From an uncultured Spirochaetaceae bacterium (GTDB lineage Bacteria > Spirochaetota > Spirochaetia > Sphaerochaetales > Sphaerochaetaceae): a DNA stretch of 64,000 bases. The stretch lies in contig CALXLV010000041.1 of assembly GCA_944389295.1 (NCBI GenBank), positions 1-64,000 on the forward strand, in the 5' to 3' direction. The notes under the pieces were generated by a model that did not search any database, was not told where the DNA came from, and saw only the letters and a program-made list of their open reading frames with translations. Position 1 is the stretch's first letter, and each line of letters begins with the position of its first letter. Positions 43,700 to 51,963 of this stretch are shown one piece after another. The translations under genes were made by a program, and so were the position numbers.

Positions 43700-44503
43700 T
43701 CAGTCTACGAGAATGACCTCTCCGTTGGGATAGCGCTCAGCAACGTACTCCCTGACGGTGTCGCTCTTGAGAGCCTCGACAAGCGCCTTAATCTTCGGCT
43801 CGTTCTCCGTTCCCTCGCGCACTGCGACGACATTCACATACGGGCTGTCAGCACCCTCAACATAGAGACCGTCGCGTGTAGCGATAAGTCCTGCCGGGAT
43901 CGCATAGTTGCCGTTTATGACTGCGGCATCAACATCGGGAAGAACACGGGGAAGAGATGCGGCCTCGATCTCAGAGAACTTGAAGTTCTTCGGATTGTCG
44001 GCGATATCAGCGGGGACAGCCTCAAGGCCTGCACCCTCACCGAGCGTGATGAGTCCTGCGCTCTGCAGAAGGAGAAGCGCGCGTCCCTCGTTGGTCGGAT
44101 CATTGGGAATCGCTATCGTAGCACCGTCGGGAATCTCATCAAGGGATGAGTACTTGTCGCTGTAGACAGCAAGCGGCTCGATGTGGATTCCGCCGGCGGA
44201 AACAAGGTTGTATCCCCTCTCAGCGTTTGCGGATTCCAGATACGGCAGATGCTGGAAGTAGTTGGCGTCAAGCTCTCCGGAAGCGAGCGCCTCGTTGGGA
44301 GTCACATAATCCGTGAACTCGACTATCTGCAGATCATAGCCCTCGCCGGCAAGCTGATCGACGATCTGGCTGAGGATGGCTGCATGGGGATCGGGCGTGG
44401 CGCCTACCTTGATGACATTGGGATCGGACTCCTGTGCTCCGTTGGCGAACACGGGAACTGCGAGCGCGGCGAGCGCAAGAACGATAACAGCAAACTTTTT
44501 CAT
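43700..44503 (-). CDS. metQ: Methionine-binding protein of the MetNIQ importer
   Basis: 267 residues from the ATG at 44503 (GGAGA site). Signal peptide MKKFAVIVLALAALAVPVFA followed by NGAQES; no lipobox cysteine, a style common in spirochaete binding proteins. Body: VGATPDPHAAILSQI, ANYFQHLPYLESANAERGYN, IAIPNDPTNEGRALLLLQSA and INGNYAIPAGL are the NlpA/MetQ hallmarks. It delivers methionine to MetNI. Separated from metI by a terminator, its own promoter and a Met-rich leader peptide. Confidence 0.92.
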   Translation of the reverse strand: MKKFAVIVLALAALAVPVFANGAQESDPNVIKVGATPDPHAAILSQIVDQLAGEGYDLQIVEFTDYVTPNEALASGELDANYFQHLPYLESANAERGYNLVSAGGIHIEPLAVYSDKYSSLDEIPDGATIAIPNDPTNEGRALLLLQSAGLITLGEGAGLEAVPADIADNPKNFKFSEIEAASLPRVLPDVDAAVINGNYAIPAGLIATRDGLYVEGADSPYVNVVAVREGTENEPKIKALVEALKSDTVREYVAERYPNGEVILVD

Positions 44504-44589
44504 ATTAAAATCTCCAGAAATACGGATGAACCGTTCGATAATACATCCCTTGAAGGGACCCTTTTGCAGAAAAATATTCATCTGGTGGA

Positions 44590-44618
44590 AAAAGAAAGTA
44601 TCATGCCCTCTCGGGCAT
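44590..44618 (-). terminator. Attenuator hairpin overlapping the Met leader
   Basis: On the minus strand ATGCCC (44618-44613), loop GAGA (a GNRA tetraloop), GGGCAT (44608-44603), then GATACTTTCTTTTT. The 5' arm includes the last Met codon of the leader and the 3' arm overlaps its stop codon. The U-tract begins about five bases after the stem, so strength is uncertain. Confidence 0.6.
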
Positions 44619-44663
44619 CATCATGGAGGACATCATCATGGATATCATCTGAAAACTCTGCAT
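44601..44663 (-). CDS. Methionine-rich leader peptide of metQ
   Basis: 20 residues, MQSFQMISMMMSSMMMPERA, eight of them methionine, with two MMM runs. AGGAGG lies 7 bases upstream of the ATG at 44663. A competing ATG in another frame (7 codons) is only 2 bases from the ribosome site. It sits 98 bases before metQ, and its last codons lie inside a terminator-like hairpin. Together this is the layout of a ribosome-mediated attenuator that senses charged tRNA-Met. Coding and function are inferred from sequence. Confidence 0.75.
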   Translation of the reverse strand: MQSFQMISMMMSSMMMPERA

Positions 44664-44675
44664 CTCATGTCCTCC
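44625..44675 (-). promoter_or_regulatory. Leader ribosome-site sequestering stem
   Basis: GGAGGACAT (44675-44667), holding the leader ribosome site, is perfectly complementary to ATGTCCTCC (44633-44625) inside the Met-codon region. Pairing would hide the leader's translation start, giving a second RNA state. Confidence 0.55.
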
Positions 44676-44687
44676 TTGATCTAAGAT

Positions 44688-44727
44688 GACTTCATTATGC
44701 ATAAAATGGAAGTTTATGCAAGATTTT
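44688..44727 (-). promoter_or_regulatory. Promoter of metQ
   Basis: Minus strand TTGCAT, 16-base spacer, CATAAT, directly after the terminator of metI and upstream of the Met leader. Hence metQ can be transcribed separately from metNI. Confidence 0.55.
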
Positions 44728-44734
44728 TGCATTA

Positions 44735-44766
44735 AAAATAAGACGTCCGCTCTGCACGGACGTCCT
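44735..44766 (-). terminator. Terminator after metI
   Basis: Minus strand GACGTCCG, loop TGCAGAG, CGGACGTC, followed by TTATTTTT. Strong stem and U-tract. Confidence 0.85.
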
Positions 44767-44774
44767 TTCTCCTT

Positions 44775-45437
44775 TCAGCGCCTGGAGATAAGATGGCTGC
44801 TTATCCTGTCTCCAATGAACTGTATCAGCTCTACCATGACAATTATTATCACGACGGCCGCGACCATGTAGGAGGGTCTGAAGCGCTGGTAGCCGTATCT
44901 GATCGCCAGGTCTCCAAGTCCGCCTCCTCCGATCGCTCCAGCCATGGCCGAGTAGCCGATGAGGTTTATTATCGTCAGCGTCACGCCCGCGGCAAGTGAT
45001 GGCAGCGCCTCGGGAATCAGAACCTTGACTATTATCTGCCAGTTCGTCGATCCCATCGCCTTCGCAGCCTGCACAACTCCCGGATCGACCTCCTTGAGCG
45101 ATGACTCTATTACCCTCGCGACGAAAGGCGCCGCGGCTATCGAGAGCGGTATCACCGTGGCCATCGTGCCGATGCTCGTTCCTATTATGAGGCGCGAGAG
45201 CGGCATCAGGACTATCATCAGTATGAGGAACGGGAACGAGCGGAGGATGTTCACAATGCGCGAGAGCACGCTGCAGAACACTGGATGGGGAATAATGCCC
45301 CCGTGCTCCTCCGGCCCAGTCACATGCAGAAGCACTCCGATCGGGAAGCCCAGAACCATCGAGAAGATCGTGGAGAGGAAAACCATGACAACAGTCTGCC
45401 ATGTCGCTTCAAGAACCAGATTGATCATCGTAGACAT
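44775..45437 (-). CDS. metI: Methionine ABC transporter permease
   Basis: 220 residues, start one base after the metN stop. Five membrane segments; the EAA-loop lies in VIESSLKEVDPGVVQAAKAMGSTNWQ (split here across two helices), then GAIGGGGLGDLAIRYGYQRF, both MetI signatures. Membrane channel of MetNIQ. Confidence 0.93.
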   Translation of the reverse strand: MSTMINLVLEATWQTVVMVFLSTIFSMVLGFPIGVLLHVTGPEEHGGIIPHPVFCSVLSRIVNILRSFPFLILMIVLMPLSRLIIGTSIGTMATVIPLSIAAAPFVARVIESSLKEVDPGVVQAAKAMGSTNWQIIVKVLIPEALPSLAAGVTLTIINLIGYSAMAGAIGGGGLGDLAIRYGYQRFRPSYMVAAVVIIIVMVELIQFIGDRISSHLISRR

Positions 45438-45438
45438 A

Positions 45439-46437
45439 TCACACCTCCCCCGACTCTTCGACGTGGACGCCCTTCTCCTCAAGCATCCTCACTGCAGATT
45501 CCGCAACCTCGCCTTCCGGTCCGATGTCGGTTATCATCACGCCCAGCTCCTCGCCGTCGACAGTCTGGACGCCGGCCGCCCTGATGTTGAAGATCGCGCC
45601 GGTTGCGGAGGAGACTGCGGAGATGATCGGCTCGTCTGTCTTTCCGCCGCGGAAGCGGAGAGTATAGTGACCGCCCTCCTTTGACCATCTGATTATAGAC
45701 TCGCGGACTGTCGTCAGCGATGAGAGGAAATCCTTTGTCACGGCGTGATGCGGACTGGCGAAGATATCGGAGACCTTTCCCTCCTCGACGATGCGTCCTG
45801 AATCGAGCACCGCGACACGGTCGCATGCATCCCTGACAACCTCCATCTGGTGCGTGATCATCACAACGGTGAGGTTCATCTTCTTCTGTATCTCTTTTAT
45901 CAGGGCGAGGATTGAGCGAGTGGTCTGGGGATCGAGCGCGCTGGTGGCCTCGTCGCAGAAGAGTATAGAGGGATTTGTGGCAAGCGCCCTTGCTATCGCG
46001 ACCCTCTGCTTCTGTCCGCCGGAAAGCGTCGAGATCGGGGCATTGCCCCTCCTCTCAAGGCCGACAAGGGCCAGAAGCTCCTCAGTGCGCTTTTTTATAT
46101 GCTCCTTATCCATATGGCAGATCTCCATAGGATATGCGATATTGTCCGCGGCGTTGCGGGAGGAGAAGAGGTTGAAGGTCTGGAAGATCATGCCGATATG
46201 CCTTCTTTCCTCTATCAGCTCCTTTCTGGAGAGATTGTCCACGCGCTTGTCGTCATAGTAGACCTCTCCGCTGTCCGGGGCCTCAAGCATCGACACAAGC
46301 CTCACCAGTGTGGACTTTCCCGCGCCGGATTTACCGATTATCCCATAGACGGTGTTGGACGGTATAGAAAGAGAGACATCCTCGACCGCATGGAGCTTGC
46401 CGTAGCTCCTTCTGAGATTTTTAAGTCTTATCTCCAT
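45439..46437 (-). CDS. metN: Methionine ABC transporter ATP-binding protein
   Basis: 332 residues. Walker A GKSGAGKST, signature LSGGQKQRVAIARAL, Walker B ILFCDEATSALD, H-loop TVVMITHQM. The C-terminal ~90 residues form the NIL domain that binds methionine and inhibits transport. Follows the glycerophosphodiesterase gene by 18 bases, so the two may share a transcript. Confidence 0.94.
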   Translation of the reverse strand: MEIRLKNLRRSYGKLHAVEDVSLSIPSNTVYGIIGKSGAGKSTLVRLVSMLEAPDSGEVYYDDKRVDNLSRKELIEERRHIGMIFQTFNLFSSRNAADNIAYPMEICHMDKEHIKKRTEELLALVGLERRGNAPISTLSGGQKQRVAIARALATNPSILFCDEATSALDPQTTRSILALIKEIQKKMNLTVVMITHQMEVVRDACDRVAVLDSGRIVEEGKVSDIFASPHHAVTKDFLSSLTTVRESIIRWSKEGGHYTLRFRGGKTDEPIISAVSSATGAIFNIRAAGVQTVDGEELGVMITDIGPEGEVAESAVRMLEEKGVHVEESGEV

Positions 46438-46455
46438 AAAGCACTCCGCTGTCCT

Positions 46456-47196
46456 TTATATCAGATTATCGCGGGAAGCACCAACGGCGGAACGCGCCTT
46501 CTCCGGCTCGTTCGTTATCAGCCCGTCAATACCCCACTCCGCAGCTTTTATCATCTCTTCTGATGTGTTGACAGTCCAGACATTAATGCGCACTCCGTTA
46601 TCATGAAGTTCCCTGACGCACTCATCATCGAGAATCCGGAAAGAAGGATGGTAGCACTCGAACCCCGCATCGCTTATCTCGCGGCCTATGTTCCTCAGCT
46701 TCATGCCGTCAAAGAGGAAGCCGGCGGGAATACCGGGAGCAAGGGTTCTCAGACGGAAGAGCGTCAGCCAGTTGAACGAGGAGAAAAGCACCCTCTTCTC
46801 AACTCCGAAACGGCTGATTAGCGCAATAACCTTCTCCTCTATCCCGGGGTAATACACAGGCGCGGTCTTGAACTCTATATTTGTGTACAGCCCTGTCTGG
46901 GAGATCATCGAGAGGTACTCCTCAAGAGAGGGAATGGGAGTGAAGCCGAATATATCATCCTTCGTCCTTCCGGCGCTGATCTTCTCAAGCTCGCTTCTGG
47001 TGTAATCGGAGATGCATCCATCTCTCCCCGCCGTCCTCATCAGAGCCTCGTCATGCATTATCATCACCTCTCCGTCACGGGAGAGATGCACATCGAGCTC
47101 TATCGCATCCGCCCCGGCCTCGACGGCTTTGCGGAATGCAAGCATTGTATTCTCGGGATAAGCGCCGCTGTATCCCCTGTGCGCGATAATATCCAT
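46456..47196 (-). CDS. Glycerophosphodiester phosphodiesterase
   Basis: 246 residues from MDIIAHRGYSGAYPENTMLA (catalytic HRG and EN); the frame extends 32 residues further upstream. ELDVHLSRDGEVMIMHDEAL holds the metal-binding ExD and catalytic H. YIEFK-like TNIEFKTAPVYY and INVWTVNTSEEM finish the UgpQ-type barrel. Cytoplasmic. It splits glycerophosphodiesters to glycerol-3-phosphate. Located just upstream of metN. Confidence 0.88.
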   Translation of the reverse strand: MDIIAHRGYSGAYPENTMLAFRKAVEAGADAIELDVHLSRDGEVMIMHDEALMRTAGRDGCISDYTRSELEKISAGRTKDDIFGFTPIPSLEEYLSMISQTGLYTNIEFKTAPVYYPGIEEKVIALISRFGVEKRVLFSSFNWLTLFRLRTLAPGIPAGFLFDGMKLRNIGREISDAGFECYHPSFRILDDECVRELHDNGVRINVWTVNTSEEMIKAAEWGIDGLITNEPEKARSAVGASRDNLI

Positions 47197-47306
47197 ACCC
47201 CTGAGATACTCCCCCTGCGCAATAAAAGCAAGAGCGGAGAATAAGCATCGCCGCAGCACGGAAACCGGCATTTGACTGCACCGCCGTTTCATACGATATT
47301 GATTCT

Positions 47307-47714
47307 ATGGCCAATGGTTCATTTTCCGGGCGCAACGGCTCGGATCAGCTGTCAGTTTTCCTAATAGCCGCGGCGCTTGTCCTCGCGGTGGCGGTCTCCG
47401 TAATGACCGATGATAAGTTGAAAGCCGCGGTGAGCGCTGCGGCAGTGGTTCTTGTCGCGGTCTCAGCGTTCAGGATGCTGAGTACGAATATCGCGAAGCG
47501 CAGAGCGGAGAACGAGAAGTTCCTCTCTATTTTCATATCAATTGCAGGAAGTCCTGAGGAGAGGGCCAGAAAGAAGGCCCGCAAAGAGGACCTGAAAACT
47601 CACGTCTATTTCAAGTGTCCCGAGTGCAAGACCGAGTGCAGGGTTCCCAGAGGCAAGGGAAAGATAAGGATAACCTGCCCTAAATGCTCTCACCAGTTCA
47701 TAAAGAGGACATAG
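47307..47714 (+). CDS. Two-helix membrane protein with zinc ribbon
   Basis: 135 residues: two N-terminal membrane helices (~16-33 and ~41-58), a charged linker (EERARKKARKEDLK), and a C-terminal zinc ribbon FKCPECKTECRVPRGKGKIR with ITCPKCSHQF. Ends 1 base before the DUF5685 gene. In this three-gene cluster the ribbon may be a client or RNA/protein binder; no reaction is known. Confidence 0.65.
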   Translation: MANGSFSGRNGSDQLSVFLIAAALVLAVAVSVMTDDKLKAAVSAAAVVLVAVSAFRMLSTNIAKRRAENEKFLSIFISIAGSPEERARKKARKEDLKTHVYFKCPECKTECRVPRGKGKIRITCPKCSHQFIKRT

Positions 47715-47715
47715 A

Positions 47716-48513
47716 ATGTTCGGTTATGTGCTCGCGAACGGACAGGCGCTCTCGAATGAGGAAAAAGCGGTCTACAAGGCCCACTACTGCGGACTGTGCC
47801 GCGTGCTGAGGGAGCGCTACGGACAGAAAGCCGTCATGGCGCTCAGCTACGACATGGTATTTCTGGAGATGGTCCTTTCCGACCTCACTGGTTCAGATGA
47901 GGAGTCGGGAACTGAGAGATGCGTACCGCATCCCGTCAAGGAACACAGCTATACGGTGACAGGATTCACATCATATGCCGCGGACATGCAGATGCTTCTG
48001 GGCTACTACTCTCTCCTCGACAAAGTCCATGACGAGGGAAAGGGAAAGGAGGCGGAAAAGAAGATGAGAGAGCTGCTTCCTTCTCTTGAGGAGAAGTATC
48101 CGAGGCAGTGCGGTGCTGTCAGAAAATGGCTTGAGGTGCTGGGAGAGAACGAGAAGAAGAATCTCAGGGACCCGGATGAGATGTCGCTCATCTTCGGACG
48201 GCTTCTGGGAGAGATCTTCGCATATGACGATACATCATTCTTCCGCGACGACCTCAAGGCGCTCGGATGCGCTCTCGGACGTTTCATCTACCTCCTCGAT
48301 GCATGGTGCGACAGAAAGAAGGACAAGAAGAAGGGAAGCTACAATCCTCTTCCGGATGGAATAACAGCTGAGGAGATGAAGGAGATGCTCCTCGATGCCG
48401 CGGCGGCCGCCTCAGACAGCTTCGAACGTCTACCGCTGGATCAGCATGTTTTCATTCTGCGCAATATCCTTTACAGTGGAATCTGGACGAAATTCAAGGA
48501 AGAGAAGGAATGA
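47716..48513 (+). CDS. DUF5685-family protein
   Basis: 265 residues. MFGYVLANGQALSNEEKAVY, AHYCGLCRVLRERYGQKAVM, and LLDAWCDRKKDKKKGSYNPL are typical of DUF5685 proteins, which are largely helical with a conserved HYCGLC cysteine pair. Activity unknown. It overlaps the DnaJ-like gene by 4 bases, a recurrent neighbourhood pointing to a chaperone-related role. Confidence 0.75.
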   Translation: MFGYVLANGQALSNEEKAVYKAHYCGLCRVLRERYGQKAVMALSYDMVFLEMVLSDLTGSDEESGTERCVPHPVKEHSYTVTGFTSYAADMQMLLGYYSLLDKVHDEGKGKEAEKKMRELLPSLEEKYPRQCGAVRKWLEVLGENEKKNLRDPDEMSLIFGRLLGEIFAYDDTSFFRDDLKALGCALGRFIYLLDAWCDRKKDKKKGSYNPLPDGITAEEMKEMLLDAAAAASDSFERLPLDQHVFILRNILYSGIWTKFKEEKE

Positions 48514-49133
48514 TGGACCCATACAGCGTCCTCGGCCTCAGGCCGGGTGCCTCTGATGAGGAGGTCAAGAAAGCGTACAAGACCCTTGCGAAGAAATACC
48601 ATCCGGACGTGGCGGGAAACAGCCCCGAAGCGGCAAGGAGAATGCAGGAGATAAACGCGGCCTACGACCAGATAATCAACCACAAGGAAAGTTATTCCTC
48701 CGGCAATGCAGGCTACAGTCAGGGTTACGGCTTCGGCGGATACGGGAGCGGTTACGGTACAGGCTACGGCTACAGGAACGCCGGTGAGACAGGAGATCCG
48801 ATAGAGCTCAGAGCGGCTGTTGCCTATATCAACGCGAGGCGTTATGCCGAGGCGATCACAACTCTCGGCGCGATTCCAAGGGAGAAGCGCTCCGGAAGAT
48901 GGTACTATCTGATGGCCTACGCTGAGGCCCACACAGGGGACAGCGTCGGCGCGCTGAGGGACATAAACACCGCCATCTCGATGGAACCGGGGAATGCCAC
49001 ATACCTCGCGTTCAGGGACAGGCTCTCGGGACGCAGGGTGCAGTATGAGGACTGGTCAAGGAACTTCGGAGGATTCAGCACAGGATTCTTCCCCTGCTGT
49101 TTCCCCTTCTTCCCCTGCTGCTGCATAATCTGA
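48510..49133 (+). CDS. J-domain protein with TPR-like region and cysteine-rich tail
   Basis: 207 residues. J domain at ~1-65 with KKYHPDVAG (HPD motif), a glycine/tyrosine-rich linker (SQGYGFGGYGSGYGTGYGYR), two TPR-like repeats (~95-165), and an unusual end FFPCCFPFFPCCCII with five cysteines. It would stimulate a DnaK-type ATPase and may be membrane- or metal-associated through the tail. Coupled to DUF5685. Confidence 0.8.
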   Translation: MMDPYSVLGLRPGASDEEVKKAYKTLAKKYHPDVAGNSPEAARRMQEINAAYDQIINHKESYSSGNAGYSQGYGFGGYGSGYGTGYGYRNAGETGDPIELRAAVAYINARRYAEAITTLGAIPREKRSGRWYYLMAYAEAHTGDSVGALRDINTAISMEPGNATYLAFRDRLSGRRVQYEDWSRNFGGFSTGFFPCCFPFFPCCCII

Positions 49134-49143
49134 AGAAATAAGT

Positions 49144-49752
49144 CTATTTGAACGATTCCGAGAGCGGCTTCACCACAGAGCCCATCAGCTCCGTCATAAG
49201 CTCAGGAGCAGCCTCAAGCTCAAGCGGCAGCCTGCCGTAGAGTATATCGAAGTAGGTTCCGGTCACAGCAGTCACTATGAAGTCGAAGGCTGCCTGAATC
49301 TTCTCCCTCTTCTGTCTCTCCGAGGCGAAGTGCTGTGTGAATGTGGACTTCATGAAATAATCCACAACGGAATAGCGTCCCTCCTCCACCATCGCGCGGA
49401 AATCGGGAACCGAGAGAAGCATGCGGTAGTATTCCCTGTCTCTGGAAAGGAGTGCCGAGAGAGCCTCGAAGAACGGCCGGGGATTGGCAAGTATTATATC
49501 CGGCGTCATTGCGCCGAAGGCCTCATTAAGCTCCTCAACTGCGTTCTCCTTTATCGACTCAAGGACTTCGGATGTATCCTTGAAATGCGCATAGAACGTT
49601 CCTCTGTTGATATCGGCTTCCTTCACTATGTCGGTTATGGTTATCTTCTCGAAAGGCTTCGCCCGCATCAGGGAAACAAGAGCTTCCCGAATCAGGCGCT
49701 TTGATCTGAGCGAACTTCGGTATTCCGCTTTCACTCTCGTTTTCTCCTCCAT
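49144..49752 (-). CDS. TetR-family regulator
   Basis: 202 residues; HTH ITITDIVKEADINRGTFYAH at ~36-56, followed by a TetR_C-type ligand domain as in Firmicutes DhaS-like regulators. GGGGAGG precedes the start. Convergent with the J-domain gene (10 bases). Target unknown. Confidence 0.8.
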   Translation of the reverse strand: MEEKTRVKAEYRSSLRSKRLIREALVSLMRAKPFEKITITDIVKEADINRGTFYAHFKDTSEVLESIKENAVEELNEAFGAMTPDIILANPRPFFEALSALLSRDREYYRMLLSVPDFRAMVEEGRYSVVDYFMKSTFTQHFASERQKREKIQAAFDFIVTAVTGTYFDILYGRLPLELEAAPELMTELMGSVVKPLSESFK

Positions 49753-49828
49753 TCTCTGCCTCCCCTTGGTTCTTACAGTTTAGAATGGTTTTCACCGGAA
49801 AGAAAGGGAAATTGTTCACTATTACGGA

Positions 49829-50641
49829 TTACGAAGCGCCGGAAAGAGCCCTGATGGCAAAATCGATGCCTTTCTCAAGACCATCATTCTCCAAATCGGG
49901 AGCGACCCATGAAGCTGCAGCTTTAAGATCCTCAGAGCTGTTTCCCATGGCGATTCCGACAGCCGCATGCGTGACCATCTCGATGTCGTTCGCACCGTCT
50001 CCGAACGCGGCGGTGGAGGAGATATCCTCTCCGAGATACTCCAGCACGCGGTCAATGCCGGTAGCCTTCGTAACACCTTTAAGGACTATCTCTCCCATGT
50101 TGTCGCGCGGCAGTCCGACAGTATTGTCAACAATGGAGAAACGGTCTCCTATCTCAGCCCTTATCTGCTGTATGTCATAGCCTTCCGTGACATAGAGGAT
50201 CTTGTTCACCTCGGCATCTGTAGGAAGAGCATCGGAGATGATGAGTGAGTCAAGCACGATTTCGGCACCCATATGAGCATGCATGAGAGAACGCCAGAAA
50301 GAAAGGCCCTCAGCCGTTATGTACGTTCCTTCATCTGTCTGCACAAGCGTACGGAATCCCCGCTCACGGCAGTATGAGAGAGCGGCCTCCTTCTCTTCGG
50401 CGGAGAATATTCTCTTGTATATCACCTTGCCGCCGCAGATCACGGATGCGCCTGCGGCAAAGACCCCGCCGTCAAAGCCTATATCATAGACTGACTGCGG
50501 AACCTCCGCATGACTCCGGCCGGTGGCGAGAAAGGCGCGGTGGCCATCCCGTCTCAGGTTCCTTATCGCGCGGACGGCGCTCTCAGGCGCGCCTTTCCCG
50601 AACGGGAGTATGGTCCCGTCCACATCGAAGAAGAAGTTCAT
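49829..50641 (-). CDS. Cof-type HAD phosphatase
   Basis: 270 residues. Motif I FFFDVDGTILPFGKG, motif III lysine in IVLKGVTKATGI, motif IV FGDGANDIEMV, with a C2B cap. Cleaves small phosphometabolites such as sugar phosphates or FMN. The ATG shares one base with the ilvA stop, so the two are coupled. Confidence 0.85.
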   Translation of the reverse strand: MNFFFDVDGTILPFGKGAPESAVRAIRNLRRDGHRAFLATGRSHAEVPQSVYDIGFDGGVFAAGASVICGGKVIYKRIFSAEEKEAALSYCRERGFRTLVQTDEGTYITAEGLSFWRSLMHAHMGAEIVLDSLIISDALPTDAEVNKILYVTEGYDIQQIRAEIGDRFSIVDNTVGLPRDNMGEIVLKGVTKATGIDRVLEYLGEDISSTAAFGDGANDIEMVTHAAVGIAMGNSSEDLKAAASWVAPDLENDGLEKGIDFAIRALSGAS

Positions 50642-51843
50642 CACCTTCCCTCGCCGACGAACTGGAATCCGGCGGCGGAAAGTTTCTCCTTTATCTCCCT
50701 GATATGCTCGAAATCCCTCGTCTCCATCGTCACGCGGAGGGTGCAGTTGTTGAGCTGTTTTTCATTTCCGGTCTTGTCATGGAATACTCCGACCACGTTC
50801 GCGCCGGAAGAGGCTATGATCGAGGAGACCTCAACGAGCTGCCCCGGCTTGTCGATCAGCTCGACGGTTATATCCGCAAGGCGTCCCTGCTTTATAAGAG
50901 CGCGGTTTATCACTCTCGAGAGTATTGTGACGTCGATGTTTCCTCCGGATACAAGGCACACGGTCTTTCCAGTCACGGGGACCTTGTGGAAGAGCGCGGC
51001 GGCTACGGCAACGGCACCGGCTCCCTCCGAGACCAGCTTCTGAGTCTCCATCATGCTGAGTATTGCAACGGCAGTCTCATCATCCGTGACGGTGACTATG
51101 TCATCGACATACTGCTCTGCAAGCGAATATGTCAGGTCTCCGGGGCACTTTACGGCGATTCCGTCAGCAATCGTCGATACGGACGGGAGCTCTTCGATCC
51201 TGTGATCATGCAGGGAGTTCACCATCGACGGCGCGCCGGAGGACTGAACTCCGTATATCTTCACCGATGGCTTGAGCATCTTCATCGTGAAGGCCATTCC
51301 GGCGATGAGGCCGCCGCCTCCGACAGGCACGATCACATTGTCCACCTCGGGAAGCTGCTGGAGAATCTCAAGTCCTATTGTTCCCTGCCCCGCTATCACA
51401 TCCGGATCGTTGAACGGATGGATCATCGTCCTGCCCGTCTCCTTCATTATCTCCAGGGCCCTGTTGTAGGCATCATCGTAGACGCCCTTGACCAGCTCTA
51501 CAGTAGCACCATATGCCCTTGTAGCCTCCACTTTAGATATAGGAGCGCCTTCCGGGATGCAGATCACCGCATCGATTCCCTGCCTTGAGGCGGCGAGAGC
51601 GACGCCCTGCGCATGGTTTCCGGCAGAACATGCTATGACGCCCTTCCTCTTCTGCTCGTCCGTCAGCCTTGATATCTTGTAGTAGGCTCCCCTGACCTTG
51701 AATGAACCCGTCGTCTGGAGATTCTCCGTTTTCAGATAAACTTCCTCGCCGGGGAACATCCGCGGAGCTCGGATGAGATCGGTGGTCCTTGCGACTTCCT
51801 TCAGAGCAAAGGATGCCTGATAAACTGTATCGAGTGTAAGCAT
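50641..51843 (-). CDS. ilvA: Threonine ammonia-lyase (TdcB/IlvA type with ACT domain)
   Basis: 400 residues. PLP lysine in TTGSFKVRGAY, CSAGNHAQGVALAA, PVGGGGLIAGMAF; C-terminal ACT domain at ~325-400 (ITVELIDKPGQLVEVSSIIA). Makes 2-oxobutyrate and ammonia from threonine, for isoleucine synthesis or catabolism. The short single ACT form is the TdcB-like class. Confidence 0.9.
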   Translation of the reverse strand: MLTLDTVYQASFALKEVARTTDLIRAPRMFPGEEVYLKTENLQTTGSFKVRGAYYKISRLTDEQKRKGVIACSAGNHAQGVALAASRQGIDAVICIPEGAPISKVEATRAYGATVELVKGVYDDAYNRALEIMKETGRTMIHPFNDPDVIAGQGTIGLEILQQLPEVDNVIVPVGGGGLIAGMAFTMKMLKPSVKIYGVQSSGAPSMVNSLHDHRIEELPSVSTIADGIAVKCPGDLTYSLAEQYVDDIVTVTDDETAVAILSMMETQKLVSEGAGAVAVAAALFHKVPVTGKTVCLVSGGNIDVTILSRVINRALIKQGRLADITVELIDKPGQLVEVSSIIASSGANVVGVFHDKTGNEKQLNNCTLRVTMETRDFEHIREIKEKLSAAGFQFVGEGR

Positions 51844-51963
51844 ACATCTAATCTGAACTTCTAGCCTTTCATGGTCAAGCCTGACAGAAGCAGAGAAAAA
51901 CTCATGAGAGGGATTTTCCTGCTATCATTCATGAAAGAAAGCTGTTGCCAGAGGGAGGGACAT

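Noticed and set aside
44504-44581. 26-residue N-terminal extension of MetQ
   Set aside because: It would put a soluble tail before the signal peptide, and a ribosome site fits the ATG at 44503.
44504-44774. T-box or SAM-I riboswitch before metQ
   Set aside because: No T-box TGGNACCGCG-type block and no SAM-I core could be found; the Met-rich ORF explains the leader better.
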